From an uncultured Lachnospiraceae bacterium (GTDB lineage: Bacteria > Bacillota > Clostridia > Lachnospirales > Lachnospiraceae): a DNA stretch of 64,000 bases. Below are positions 8,672-17,777 of the stretch, piece by piece. The position numbers and the translations under genes are program-made. Below the pieces are notes generated by a model. That model saw only the letters and a program-made list of their open reading frames with translations. It searched no databases and was not told the DNA's origin. The stretch spans positions 1 through 64,000 of the forward strand of contig CAJTYM010000010.1 of assembly GCA_910583835.1 (NCBI GenBank), given 5' to 3'. Every line of letters begins with the position of its first letter. The stretch's first letter is position 1.

Positions 8672-9307
8672 ATGGATAAAAAGGGAATTTTAGCCGTTGT
8701 TTCCGGTTTTTCGGGAGCTGGCAAAGGAACCATTATGAAACAGCTGTTGGAGGAGTATCCTGGCAGATATGCACTCAGTATCTCAGCAACTACACGCAAT
8801 CCAAGACCTGGCGAGAGCCATGGCAAGGAATATTTTTTTGTGTCAAAAGAAGAATTTGAGCGGATGATTGAGGAGAATGCCTTGATTGAGTATGCCCGGT
8901 ATGTAGGGAACTACTATGGGACACCTAAAGAATATGTGATGGGGCAGCTGAACGAGGGCAGAGATGTTATTTTAGAGATAGAAATTCAGGGTGCGCTCAA
9001 AGTAAAAGAAGCTTACCCCGATACGCTGCTGCTGTTCGTGTCCCCGCCCAACGCCGGTGAATTGAAAAACCGCCTGGTAAACCGGGGGACAGAAGACACG
9101 GCAACGATTGATTCAAGGCTTGCCCGCGCCTGGCAGGAAGCACAGGGCGTGGAGCAGTATGACTATTTTGTCATCAACGATGATTTGGAAGAATGTGTAC
9201 AGCAAGTGCATTCTATCATACAAAATGAACATGCCCGTGCGGCAAGGAACCATGCAGTAATTGAGAATATCAGGACAGAGCTTAAGGGCTTTGTGAAAGG
9301 AGATTGA
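8672..9307 (+). CDS. gmk: Guanylate kinase
   Basis: Guanylate kinase converts GMP to GDP with ATP in purine metabolism. The protein has 211 residues, with the P-loop SGFSGAGKGT (about 9-18), the GMP-binding SATTRNPRPGE segment and a lid region with RLVNRGTED. The frame extends to an ATG at 8648, but AAAGGAAG lies about 7 nt before the ATG at 8672, which is the better start. It overlaps the ribosome binding region of rpoZ, so translation is probably coupled. Confidence 0.96.
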   Translation: MDKKGILAVVSGFSGAGKGTIMKQLLEEYPGRYALSISATTRNPRPGESHGKEYFFVSKEEFERMIEENALIEYARYVGNYYGTPKEYVMGQLNEGRDVILEIEIQGALKVKEAYPDTLLLFVSPPNAGELKNRLVNRGTEDTATIDSRLARAWQEAQGVEQYDYFVINDDLEECVQQVHSIIQNEHARAARNHAVIENIRTELKGFVKGD

Positions 9308-9312
9308 TTATT

Positions 9313-9573
9313 ATGATGTTACATCCATCTTATACGGACTTGATGAAGGTAGTAAACAGCGGCGTGGAGACTGGCGATGAACCGGTGGTAAACAGCCGTT
9401 ATTCCATTGTGCTGGCAACATCTAAGAGGGCACGGCAGATTATCAGCGGCGAAGACCCCCTGATTGACAGCCCCTCCAACAGTAAACCGCTGTCCATCGC
9501 GGTGGAAGAAGTGTTCAACAGCAAAGTAACCATTATGGGTGAAGACGATTCAGAGGATGATGAAGAAATTTGA
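9313..9573 (+). CDS. rpoZ: RNA polymerase omega subunit
   Basis: An 86-residue omega subunit, which helps assembly and stability of RNA polymerase. The family pattern LHPSYTDLMK, NSRYSIVLATSKRARQI and KPLSIAVEE is clear; the C-terminus is highly acidic (EDDSEDDEE). Two tandem ATGs (9313, 9316) lie about 10 nt after AAAGGAG; the TTG at 9304 is too close to that site. The stop codon overlaps the rimO start (TTGA). Confidence 0.93.
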   Translation: MMLHPSYTDLMKVVNSGVETGDEPVVNSRYSIVLATSKRARQIISGEDPLIDSPSNSKPLSIAVEEVFNSKVTIMGEDDSEDDEEI

Positions 9574-10895
9574 AAGTTTTAATTATTTCCCTTGGATGTG
9601 ACAAAAATCTGGTAGACACAGAATATATGATAGGGTCATTACAGACCTGCGGGCACACGTTCACGAATGAGGAAGATAAGGCAGATGCTATTATTGTCAA
9701 TAGCTGCTGCTTTATTAATGATGCCAAGGAAGAAAGCATCAATACAATTCTGGAAATGGCAGAATACAAAAAGCATGGGAACTGCCAGGCGCTGATTGTC
9801 ACCGGCTGCCTCGCCGAACGGTACCGTGATGAGATTTTAGAGGAAATCCCGGAAGTAGATGCTGTGTTGGGAACCAATTCTTACGAGGAGATTGCAGAGG
9901 CTCTGTCTAAGGTGCAAAATGGCAAACGCTATGTATGCTGCCATGCCTTAGAAGGGCTTCCGCTACATAAAGCCAAACGTTCCCTGACGACAGGCGGGCA
10001 TTATGCACATTTAAAAATTGCCGAAGGCTGCGACAAACATTGCAGCTACTGCATTATCCCCAAGATACGCGGGGCTTACCGCAGCGTACCCATGGAGGAA
10101 TTGCTTGCCCAGGCGCGGGAACTTGCCGACTGGGGCGTCAAGGAACTGATTCTCGTGGCGCAGGAGACCACGCGCTATGGCGTGGACTTATATGGGGAGA
10201 AATCTTTGCATGTACTGCTCGATAAGCTGAACGAAGTGCCGGGAATCCAGTGGATTCGCATTATGTATTGTTATCCTGAGGAAATAGACAAAGAGTTGAT
10301 TGCTTCCATCAAACGCAACCAGAAAGTATGCCATTATCTGGACATGCCTATCCAGCATATCAATGATACGATGTTGCAGCGGATGGGGCGGCGGACGACC
10401 AAGGCGGAACTGACTGATAAAATTGCCCACTTAAAGCGGGAAATACCTGATATTACGCTGCGCACTACCTTGATTGCCGGTTTTCCGGGCGAGACGCAGG
10501 AAATGCATGAGGAATTGATGTATTTTCTGAATGAGACGGAGTTTGACCGTCTGGGCGCATTTACCTACTCCCCGGAGGAGGGAACGCCGGCGGCAGGATT
10601 TGCAGGCCAGATTGCTGAGGAACAGAAAGAAGCTTGGCGCGATGATATCATGGAACTGCAGGAAGAGATTATCTGCGATAAGAATGAAGAAATGAAGGAC
10701 CAGGAGCTCTGGGTGATGATTGAGGGCAGCATGGATGGTGTACATGCTTATGTGGGAAGAACCTACCGGGATGCGCCGGAGATTGACGGATATATCTTTA
10801 TTGACACCAGCGAAACGCTTATGACGGGTGATTTTGTAAAAGTGCGTGTCACCGGTGCATATGAATATGATTTGATAGGAGAGATGATACCATGA
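9570..10895 (+). CDS. rimO: Ribosomal protein S12 methylthiotransferase RimO
   Basis: A radical SAM methylthiotransferase that modifies an Asp of ribosomal protein S12. It has 441 residues: an N-terminal UPF0004 domain with the three cluster-binding cysteines C10, C46 and C80, a radical SAM core with CDKHCSYC (C154, C158, C161), and a C-terminal TRAM-type domain. MKVLIISLGCDKNLVD is the RimO rather than MiaB type of start. The TTG start overlaps the rpoZ stop by 4 bp, and the gene ends 4 bp inside pgsA. Confidence 0.95.
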   Translation: MKVLIISLGCDKNLVDTEYMIGSLQTCGHTFTNEEDKADAIIVNSCCFINDAKEESINTILEMAEYKKHGNCQALIVTGCLAERYRDEILEEIPEVDAVLGTNSYEEIAEALSKVQNGKRYVCCHALEGLPLHKAKRSLTTGGHYAHLKIAEGCDKHCSYCIIPKIRGAYRSVPMEELLAQARELADWGVKELILVAQETTRYGVDLYGEKSLHVLLDKLNEVPGIQWIRIMYCYPEEIDKELIASIKRNQKVCHYLDMPIQHINDTMLQRMGRRTTKAELTDKIAHLKREIPDITLRTTLIAGFPGETQEMHEELMYFLNETEFDRLGAFTYSPEEGTPAAGFAGQIAEEQKEAWRDDIMELQEEIICDKNEEMKDQELWVMIEGSMDGVHAYVGRTYRDAPEIDGYIFIDTSETLMTGDFVKVRVTGAYEYDLIGEMIP

Positions 10896-11437
10896 ATTTA
10901 CCGAACAAATTAACGATATTGCGCGTGATTTTGATTGTGCCCTTTGTGGTTTTTATGCTGATTCCGATTTGGGGGGAAATGGTCAGCATGTATGCAGCGG
11001 TGGCAATTTTCATCATCGCCAGCCTGACGGACCTCTTTGATGGGAAAATCGCCCGCAAATATAACCTTGTCACGAATTTTGGCAAATTTATGGACCCGCT
11101 TGCGGATAAACTGCTGGTGGCGGCGGCATTAATCTGCCTCACGGCAAATGGCAGGCTAAGCGCATGGATTTCCATTATCATCATCAGCCGGGAATTCATT
11201 ATCAGCGGTTTCCGCCTGGTGGCTTCGGACAATGGCATCGTGATTGCCGCCAGCTATTGGGGGAAGTTTAAGACGACATTCCAGATGGTGATGATTATCA
11301 TGCTGATCTTAAATTATGACAACGAGATTTATCAGGTCTGCGCTGTGGTTGTTACCTATATTGCGCTGATTCTGACCATAGTTTCTCTGATTGACTATCT
11401 GATGAAGAATAAAGACGTTCTCAAAGAGCAAAAATAA
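10892..11437 (+). CDS. pgsA: CDP-diacylglycerol-glycerol-3-phosphate 3-phosphatidyltransferase
   Basis: This membrane enzyme makes phosphatidylglycerophosphate, the committed step to phosphatidylglycerol. The 181-residue protein has several membrane helices and the CDP-alcohol phosphatidyltransferase motif (D-x2-DG-x2-AR-x8-G-x3-D-x3-D) in the stretch that starts SLTDLFDGKIAR and ends MDPLADK. It starts with ATGA-type overlap with rimO; GGAGAGATGATACC precedes it. The rimO-pgsA-cinA order is common in Firmicutes. Confidence 0.96.
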   Translation: MNLPNKLTILRVILIVPFVVFMLIPIWGEMVSMYAAVAIFIIASLTDLFDGKIARKYNLVTNFGKFMDPLADKLLVAAALICLTANGRLSAWISIIIISREFIISGFRLVASDNGIVIAASYWGKFKTTFQMVMIIMLILNYDNEIYQVCAVVVTYIALILTIVSLIDYLMKNKDVLKEQK

Positions 11438-11474
11438 ATTTGAAGAAATAATGAAAGAAAAGGACGTTGATGGT

Positions 11475-12719
11475 ATGACAGTAGAATTGATTTGTGTGGG
11501 AACAGAACTGCTTCTGGGGAATATTGTAAACACCAATGCAGCCTTCATTTCCGAGAAATGTGCCATGTTGGGGCTTTCCATGTATTATCAGAGCGTGGTG
11601 GGCGATAACCAGGGGCGGTTGGAGGAACTTCTGCGGACGGCAACGGAGCGTTCCGAGGTAGTTATCTTATGCGGCGGCTTAGGGCCTACCCAGGATGACC
11701 TCACCAAGGAGACGGCTGCCAAAGTCATGGGGAAGCGGCTGGTAGAAGATGAGCGCGCGCGCCAGGAAATTGAAGCATTCATGGCAAAACGCAGCCGCGC
11801 CATTACTGAGAACAATTGGAAACAGGCGTTGGTGCCGGAAGGATGTATGGTATTATATAATCCCAATGGGACGGCGCCGGGAATCATCATGGAAGACGGA
11901 CAGACGTCTGTGATTCTTTTGCCTGGACCGCCAAACGAGCTGGAGCCCATGTTTGAGGAGCAGGTATACCCTTACCTTAAGGAGAGCCAGCCGGAGACAA
12001 TCTGTTCTAAAATGGTCAAATTATGCGGTATCGGCGAGAGTTCTGCTGAGACAAAGATTTTGGATTTGATTGAAGCGCAGACAAATCCAACCGTAGCTCC
12101 CTACGCCAAGACCGGGGAAGTGCATCTTCGCCTTACCGCCAAAGCGTCAAGCGAGGAGGAGGCATACCGGATGATTGTGCCGGTGGAGGAGGAACTTAAG
12201 AGACGTTTCGGCAGCCTGATCTACACCGATGACCCACAGATGACGCTGGAGATGGCGGTTTATGAACTTCTGAAAGAACACAATCTAACGGTGACGACCG
12301 CGGAATCCTGTACCGGAGGATTGCTTGCGGGACGCCTGATCAATGTCCCCGGCATCTCAGAATACCTCAAAGAAGGATACGTCACTTACTCCAATGAGGC
12401 GAAAGAGAAACTTCTGGGCGTGCCAGCGGAGACATTGCGGGAACATGGCGCAGTCAGCCCGCAGACAGCGGAGGCGATGGCAATGGGCGGAGCTAAGGCG
12501 GCAAATGCCGATTTATGCATTGCTGTGACGGGAATTGCCGGACCGGACGGCGGAACGAAAGAGAAACCGGTAGGACTTGTGTACATGAGCTGTTACTGCC
12601 GGGGCAAGTTCTATACAGAGAAGAACCAGTATACCGGAAGCCGCAGCAAAATCCGGGAGTATTCCGTGGCAAGTGCATTGACGCTGCTTCGGCAAGCGAT
12701 ACTGGCATTGACAGATTGA
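11475..12719 (+). CDS. cinA: CinA family protein (nicotinamide-nucleotide amidohydrolase type)
   Basis: A 414-residue full-length CinA. The N-terminal half is a molybdopterin-binding-like (COG1058) domain beginning VELICVGTELLLGN and containing LCGGLGPTQDDLT; the C-terminal half is the PncC-type amidohydrolase domain with TAESCTGGLL and AVTGIAGPDGG. Members deamidate nicotinamide mononucleotide or cleave ADP-ribose, and in some species CinA is competence-induced. An upstream in-frame ATG at 11451 exists, but the ATG at 11475 after AAAAGGACG matches the family start. It lies downstream of pgsA in the same block. Confidence 0.94.
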   Translation: MTVELICVGTELLLGNIVNTNAAFISEKCAMLGLSMYYQSVVGDNQGRLEELLRTATERSEVVILCGGLGPTQDDLTKETAAKVMGKRLVEDERARQEIEAFMAKRSRAITENNWKQALVPEGCMVLYNPNGTAPGIIMEDGQTSVILLPGPPNELEPMFEEQVYPYLKESQPETICSKMVKLCGIGESSAETKILDLIEAQTNPTVAPYAKTGEVHLRLTAKASSEEEAYRMIVPVEEELKRRFGSLIYTDDPQMTLEMAVYELLKEHNLTVTTAESCTGGLLAGRLINVPGISEYLKEGYVTYSNEAKEKLLGVPAETLREHGAVSPQTAEAMAMGGAKAANADLCIAVTGIAGPDGGTKEKPVGLVYMSCYCRGKFYTEKNQYTGSRSKIREYSVASALTLLRQAILALTD

Positions 12720-12731
12720 CGAGGTGATTCC

Positions 12732-13286
12732 ATGCGGATTATAGCGGGAAAAGCAAGGAGCCTGCCCTTGAAGACCCTTTCCGGCCTGGATACCAGGCCT
12801 ACTTCGGACAGGATAAAAGAGACTCTTTTTAATATTTTGAACCCCAGGCTGCAGGACTGCCATTTCCTGGATCTGTTCGCAGGAAGCGGACAGATGGGCT
12901 TAGAAGCAGTAAGCCGGGGCGCCAAGCTGGCAGTGTTTGTGGAAAACAACAAAAAGGCTGCCGCCTGCATAGAGGAGAACATAAATTTTACGAAACTCGC
13001 GGATTGCTGTACCTTGCTTGTCAGGGACGCGGTTCTGGCGATTCACCAGATGGCAGGCCAGGAGAAATTTGATGTGGTATTTATGGATCCCCCCTATGGC
13101 AGGAATTTGGAGAAGGAAGCGCTGAAAGCTCTGGCAGATTCAGATATAATCAGGGAATCTTCCCTGATTATTGTAGAATCATCCCTTGATACGGATTTGT
13201 CTTATGCTGCAGGCCTTGGGTATGAAATTACAAGAGAGAAGGCATATAAAACCAATCAACATACATTTTTACGGTTTACCGGGTAA
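12732..13286 (+). CDS. rsmD: 16S rRNA (guanine966-N2)-methyltransferase RsmD
   Basis: A 184-residue SAM-dependent methyltransferase that modifies G966 of 16S rRNA. The signature start MRIIAGKARS, the TRPTSDRIKETLFN segment, the SAM-binding DLFAGSGQMG and the catalytic DPPYG are all present. It begins 12 bp after cinA and is followed by coaD; rsmD-coaD adjacency is widely conserved (ylbH-ylbI in Bacillus). Confidence 0.96.
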   Translation: MRIIAGKARSLPLKTLSGLDTRPTSDRIKETLFNILNPRLQDCHFLDLFAGSGQMGLEAVSRGAKLAVFVENNKKAAACIEENINFTKLADCCTLLVRDAVLAIHQMAGQEKFDVVFMDPPYGRNLEKEALKALADSDIIRESSLIIVESSLDTDLSYAAGLGYEITREKAYKTNQHTFLRFTG

Positions 13287-13305
13287 GCCGGGATAAGGGT
13301 GACAT

Positions 13306-13785
13306 ATGAGAAGAGCAATATATCCGGGGAGTTTTGATCCGGTAACTTTTGGACACATTGACATGATAGAGCGTTCGGCCAAAATTGTCGATGAACTGGT
13401 GGTTGCAATTTTGAACAATAGTGCAAAAAATCCATTGTTTTCTGTGGAAGAACGTGTTAGTATGTTAAAGGAAATAACCAATCATGTGCCAAATGTCAAG
13501 ATTAATTTTTTTGATGGGCTTCTGATTGATTATGCAAAGAAAATTGAGGCTACAATAATTATACGGGGACTTCGTGCCGTGACGGATTTTGAATACGAGC
13601 TGCAGATTGCCCAGACCAACCGGATTGTCAACTCAGAGATAGACACTATATTTCTGACTACCAGTCTGGAATATGCTTATTTAAGTTCTACCATCGTCAA
13701 GGAGGTTGCTTCTTATGGAGGAGACATTTCCCATTTTGTGCCGGAACAGTTGATACCACAGATTTATGAAAAATATAATATTTAA
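13306..13785 (+). CDS. coaD: Phosphopantetheine adenylyltransferase
   Basis: CoaD catalyses the fourth step of coenzyme A synthesis, adenylylation of 4'-phosphopantetheine. The 159-residue protein shows the nucleotidyltransferase motif YPGSFDPVTFGH at the N-terminus, RGLRAVTDFEYELQ in the middle and the YLSSTIVKEVASYGG motif near the C-terminus. Length and motifs are those of the family. The start follows AAGGGTGACAT. Confidence 0.97.
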   Translation: MRRAIYPGSFDPVTFGHIDMIERSAKIVDELVVAILNNSAKNPLFSVEERVSMLKEITNHVPNVKINFFDGLLIDYAKKIEATIIIRGLRAVTDFEYELQIAQTNRIVNSEIDTIFLTTSLEYAYLSSTIVKEVASYGGDISHFVPEQLIPQIYEKYNI

Positions 13786-13797
13786 GGAGCATTGTGT

Positions 13798-14427
13798 ATG
13801 AGCAGCAAAATCGAACAGGCGATTGACGAAATTGAAGATTTTATTGAAAACTGTAAATTTAAGTCTTTTTCCAATACACAGATTATTGTAGATAAAGAGG
13901 AGCTTGACAATTTATTGTCAGAACTCAGGCACCGGACACCTGACGAAATCAAACGTTATCAGAAGATGATAAGCAACAAGGAAGCCATCCTTGCAGACGC
14001 CAAAGCCAAAGCGGAAGCCATTATTGCCAAGGCGGAGGTACATACCACAGAACTGATCAGCGAGCATCAGATTATGCAGAGGGCGTATGCACAGGCAGAT
14101 GAAGTGGTACGGATTGCCACGAACCAGGCGCAGGAGATTTTAGACAATGCCACCAACGATGCCAACAGCATCCGCATGGGGGCCATTCAGTATACAGACG
14201 ACATGTTAAACAGCTTAGAGGAAATTATCGTGACGGCAATGGAGATGACCAGCGCCAGGACTGAAAGCCTCTTAGGCGCGCTCCAGGGCTGTTATGATAA
14301 GGTAAGTGCAAACCGCAGGGAACTTGCGCCGGCAGAGATGGAAGCGGCGATGACACAGGAAGCACAGCAGGCTCCTGCCGGTGGGAAGGATGCTCCCCCG
14401 GCCATCCAGCTGACAGATATTAATTAA
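13798..14427 (+). CDS. Coiled-coil protein resembling DivIVA/AtpF-like ATPase-annotated proteins
   Basis: A 209-residue soluble protein that is mostly helical. Residues about 45-160 are rich in Ala, Glu, Lys and Gln with heptad character (AKAKAEAIIAKAEVHTTEL), as in F-type ATPase b subunits and DivIVA-like proteins; no membrane segment or nucleotide motif is visible. The C-terminus is low-complexity Ala/Gln/Pro. Similar proteins next to coaD are often labelled ATPase in Lachnospiraceae, without functional evidence. The ATG at 13798 follows AAGGAG at 8 nt. A scaffolding role is possible but is inference only. Confidence 0.65.
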   Translation: MSSKIEQAIDEIEDFIENCKFKSFSNTQIIVDKEELDNLLSELRHRTPDEIKRYQKMISNKEAILADAKAKAEAIIAKAEVHTTELISEHQIMQRAYAQADEVVRIATNQAQEILDNATNDANSIRMGAIQYTDDMLNSLEEIIVTAMEMTSARTESLLGALQGCYDKVSANRRELAPAEMEAAMTQEAQQAPAGGKDAPPAIQLTDIN

Positions 14428-14444
14428 AGATTTCGCTTTGAGGG

Positions 14445-15359
14445 TTAATGGACTAACAGCAGCGCCAGCCCCAGGGAAACAGCAGTTCCCAGAAGTTTCA
14501 TCTTAAGGTAAGGCAGCATGGAGAATCCGCTGTCCTTGACCATGGAGGCAGTCTGCGCGAAGCCGGAGAGCCCTCCGAAGGCAGTAAATGCTATCATCAG
14601 CGGATATGCAAGCGAGAAACTAAGTCCCTGTTCTGCCGTATAAGAGATGCCGTTGGTAATCTCGGTAAAACCTATCAGCAGGCATTTTAACACAGGATTT
14701 GTGATGGGGAGCAGTGTTGTCATCTGCGCCAATATGGCAAACATGATAATATATCCGCCCAGCTTTGCCAGCGTTTCAAAACCGTTCATAATACCGGCGT
14801 CTATGAGTTGAAGGTTCATGGATGCCGCTTTTTTTTCAGATACTGCTGTGGGTGTCTGAAAATGTTGTTTTCGGTTCCAGAACATATAAAGGACAAGTGG
14901 CGGAATATAGAGAATCAGGAAAGTGGCAAGACGCAGCTGTGGCTGCCCTAAGCTTTCCCCTAAGATAAAGCTGCCGACAAACATGGGGCTGATATTATTA
15001 CAGGCGCAAAACAGCCGCTGCCCTTCCTTGCGGCTCATTTTCCCGGATTCCACCAGGTCTGCCGTGATTTTGCTTCCCATGGGAAAGCCGAACAGAAGCC
15101 CCGCCGTGAGCGGATAAATCCCCGCGCTGCTGATAGGGAAGAATTTTCCCACAAAACGGTGGATAAAGCCCGCAAAGCTGTCCAGTATCCCGGATTGGAT
15201 CAGGATATAGGAGAGGATAGAAAATGGCAGCAGCGTGGGCAGCATATTTTCATACCAAAGGTTTAGTCCGATGGCGGCAGCGCTGACTGATTTTTCTGGA
15301 AAAGCAAGAATATAAATTAAAAATCCAATTACAATAATAATGTACATGATTTTTTTCAT
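14445..15359 (-). CDS. YlbJ-like sporulation integral membrane protein
   Basis: A 304-residue multi-spanning membrane protein of the nucleoside-recognition-domain type, matching sporulation protein YlbJ. It has GLNLWYENMLPTLLPF near residue 31, the GFPMGSKITADLVESGKMS region and a second domain-like half (GFTEITNGISYTAEQG, GFGGLSG-like). In Bacillus ylbJ follows coaD, and here it is again beside coaD, but inverted. No good ribosome binding site precedes the ATG at 15359 or the next Met. It supports a sporulating lifestyle together with the SASP gene. Confidence 0.8.
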   Translation of the reverse strand: MKKIMYIIIVIGFLIYILAFPEKSVSAAAIGLNLWYENMLPTLLPFSILSYILIQSGILDSFAGFIHRFVGKFFPISSAGIYPLTAGLLFGFPMGSKITADLVESGKMSRKEGQRLFCACNNISPMFVGSFILGESLGQPQLRLATFLILYIPPLVLYMFWNRKQHFQTPTAVSEKKAASMNLQLIDAGIMNGFETLAKLGGYIIMFAILAQMTTLLPITNPVLKCLLIGFTEITNGISYTAEQGLSFSLAYPLMIAFTAFGGLSGFAQTASMVKDSGFSMLPYLKMKLLGTAVSLGLALLLVH

Positions 15360-15409
15360 AGTTTATTCTATGAGCCAAATATATAAATATACCAATGGAG
15401 GAGACTATC

Positions 15410-16861
15410 ATGAGAGTTTGTGAACATTTAGAACCCAGGAAGGTATTTGCCTATTTTGAGGATATCTGCCAGATTCCCCACGGTTCCCGGAATACCAAAG
15501 CAATCAGCGATTATTGCGTGTCCTTTGCTAAGGAGCATAACCTTAGATATATCCAGGATGAAGATAATAATGTGATAATCTTCAAGGAGGCATCTGCGGG
15601 CTATGAGAATTCGGAACCAGTTATCATCCAGGGGCATCTGGACATGGTATGCGAGAAAGAGAGCGGCGTAGAGATTGATTTTGAAAAAGACGGCCTCGAC
15701 TTATATGTGGATGGGGATTTCCTCAAAGCGAAAGGAACTACGCTGGGCGGCGACGACGGCATTGCCGTTGCCTATGCCCTTGCCATCTTAGAGGATGATT
15801 CACTGGCACATCCGCCTTTGGAAGTAGTCTTTACCGTAGATGAAGAAATCGGTATGCTGGGCGCTGAGTCTATGGACCTTTCGATGTTAAAGGGACGGAA
15901 GCTTCTGAATATCGATTCCGATGAGGAGGGAATCTTCCTCACAAGCTGCGCCGGCGGGCTGCAGGCAGTCTGTGAACTACCGGTCTCCAGAATCGAGACA
16001 GAGGGCGTCAGCTATGAGATGAAAGTAAGCGGTCTGCAGGGCGGACATTCCGGCAGTGAGATTGACAAAGAACATGGCAATGCCATCTTCTTGCTGGGCA
16101 GGGTGTTAGAATCCTTAAGCCGAGAGGTTCCTTTTGCCATTGCAGAGATGGAGGGCGGGCTGAAAGACAACGCCATCCCCCGCGATGCCAGGGCTGTCAT
16201 CGTAGTGGATTCTGAGCAAGTGGGCAATGAACTGTGTGCAAAACTACAGACACTAGAGCAGAAACTGCAGAAGGAGTTCCAGGTTTCAGACCCGGATATT
16301 ACCGTTTCCTGCCAGAAGCTGGCAAATGGCAAGAAATCTGTTCTTCATGGCACCGCAGCTACCAAAGCATTATTTTTCCTGCGCACGATGCCCAATGGCA
16401 TCCAGCATATGAGCATGGACATTGAAGGTCTGGTAGAAACCTCTTTAAATGCCGGTATTATGCGGCTTACCGAAGATAGTTTTTCCGTGTGCTTTGCCGT
16501 ACGCAGCAGCGTTACCAGCAGGAAATGGGAGGTTGCGGACCGCCTGACCTTCCTCACCGAATTTTTGGGCGGCGAAATTACCATCGGCGGCGATTACCCG
16601 GCGTGGGAATATAAGGCCGACTCCGTGATGCGTGAGCTGATGGCTGAGACATACCGGGATTTATTTGGCGAGGAGGCAAAAATCCAGGCCATCCATGCGG
16701 GCTTGGAATGCGGACTTTTCTCCGGCAAGATTCCCGGGCTTGACTGTATTTCCTTTGGTCCCAACAATTTCGATATCCACACGCCGAAAGAGCGTCTGAG
16801 TATCTCCTCCACAGAGAAAATCTGGAAACTGATTGTGGAGTTTTTGAAACGTCTGAAATAA
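15410..16861 (+). CDS. pepD: Aminoacyl-histidine dipeptidase (PepD-like, M20 family)
   Basis: A 483-residue M20 zinc metallopeptidase of the PepD/carnosinase-like type that cleaves dipeptides such as Xaa-His in the cytoplasm. Visible metal-site motifs are QGHLDMV (H of the first site), LGGDDGIA (bridging Asp), VDEEIGMLGA (catalytic Glu and ligand) and NIDSDEEG. The C-terminal H ligand sits in IHAGLECGLF. The open frame reaches 15395, but the ATG at 15410 lies 6 nt after GGAGGAG. The length is normal for the family. Confidence 0.93.
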   Translation: MRVCEHLEPRKVFAYFEDICQIPHGSRNTKAISDYCVSFAKEHNLRYIQDEDNNVIIFKEASAGYENSEPVIIQGHLDMVCEKESGVEIDFEKDGLDLYVDGDFLKAKGTTLGGDDGIAVAYALAILEDDSLAHPPLEVVFTVDEEIGMLGAESMDLSMLKGRKLLNIDSDEEGIFLTSCAGGLQAVCELPVSRIETEGVSYEMKVSGLQGGHSGSEIDKEHGNAIFLLGRVLESLSREVPFAIAEMEGGLKDNAIPRDARAVIVVDSEQVGNELCAKLQTLEQKLQKEFQVSDPDITVSCQKLANGKKSVLHGTAATKALFFLRTMPNGIQHMSMDIEGLVETSLNAGIMRLTEDSFSVCFAVRSSVTSRKWEVADRLTFLTEFLGGEITIGGDYPAWEYKADSVMRELMAETYRDLFGEEAKIQAIHAGLECGLFSGKIPGLDCISFGPNNFDIHTPKERLSISSTEKIWKLIVEFLKRLK

Positions 16862-16904
16862 AATGTTTGATAACAAAGAAATAGCATAAAACAGCAAGGA
16901 GTCT

Positions 16905-17777
16905 ATGAAGTATTATAAGAAGGTCATCATCCATGTGTTGATTCTTACCGCAATGCTCTGTTTTATCACCGCGCTGCTTGGGCGCATACAGCAGCTTGCA
17001 AAGATTACCTGCCTTTTGGAAGAAGATACGACAGAACTCCTGCGGCAGCAGCAGATACCGGCAGAACTCTATGACTTGGCGGCAGAGTATGCGGAGAAAT
17101 CAGAATTTTCCCGCTACGATTACCTGGCTGCCGCTATCCTGACAGAGAAGCGTGAGCAAAGTTTATTAGATGAATACCTGAATCTGTTATACCAGTATTA
17201 CCCTCGGAAAATCCAGTATATTGTGAAACTGGAACAGGCTGTCTGGGAAGATTTAAAATATTTTCCGGTACCGCTTTCCCAGCCGGCAAACGGCATGGAC
17301 ACCTCGTTTGAGAATTCCTGGGGATTTGACCGCAGCTTTGGCGGCGAACGTGCGCATGAGGGGACAGATATCATGGCTTCCCTCAATGAGCGGGGGCGCT
17401 ATCCCATTGTCAGCATGACGGACGGCGTGGTGGAGAAGATTGGCTGGCTCAAGCTGGGCGGATACCGCATCGGCATCCGCGCCCCCGAGGGAGGATATTA
17501 TTATTATGCCCATCTCTATGATTATGCCGAGGGCCTTCAGGAGGGGGATGAGGTGAAAGCCGGAGAACTGCTGGGATTTATGGGGGACAGCGGTTATGGG
17601 GAGGAGGGGACCATCGGACAGTTTGCCGTCCATCTGCATGTGGGGATTTATGCAGACGATGAAAACGGTGAGGAGATGAGCCTGAATCCTTATTGGGCGC
17701 TAAAGTGGCTGGAACCAGAGCGTATATACTTCCATGAGACCCAAATGCCAAAAGGAGGAAACTATGCGGTTAGATAA
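16905..17777 (+). CDS. M23 (LytM-type) metallopeptidase, membrane anchored
   Basis: A 290-residue cell-wall peptidase. Residues 7-28 form an N-terminal membrane anchor or signal, so the enzyme acts outside the membrane. The C-terminal LytM domain has the zinc ligands in HEGTDI (about 149-154) and HLHVGI (near 246). Members cut peptidoglycan peptide cross-links, though some are inactive regulators; here the metal motifs look intact. The N-terminal helical region (30-110) is not a family I recognise. The 3' end overlaps the rsuA-like gene by 14 bp. Confidence 0.88.
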   Translation: MKYYKKVIIHVLILTAMLCFITALLGRIQQLAKITCLLEEDTTELLRQQQIPAELYDLAAEYAEKSEFSRYDYLAAAILTEKREQSLLDEYLNLLYQYYPRKIQYIVKLEQAVWEDLKYFPVPLSQPANGMDTSFENSWGFDRSFGGERAHEGTDIMASLNERGRYPIVSMTDGVVEKIGWLKLGGYRIGIRAPEGGYYYYAHLYDYAEGLQEGDEVKAGELLGFMGDSGYGEEGTIGQFAVHLHVGIYADDENGEEMSLNPYWALKWLEPERIYFHETQMPKGGNYAVR

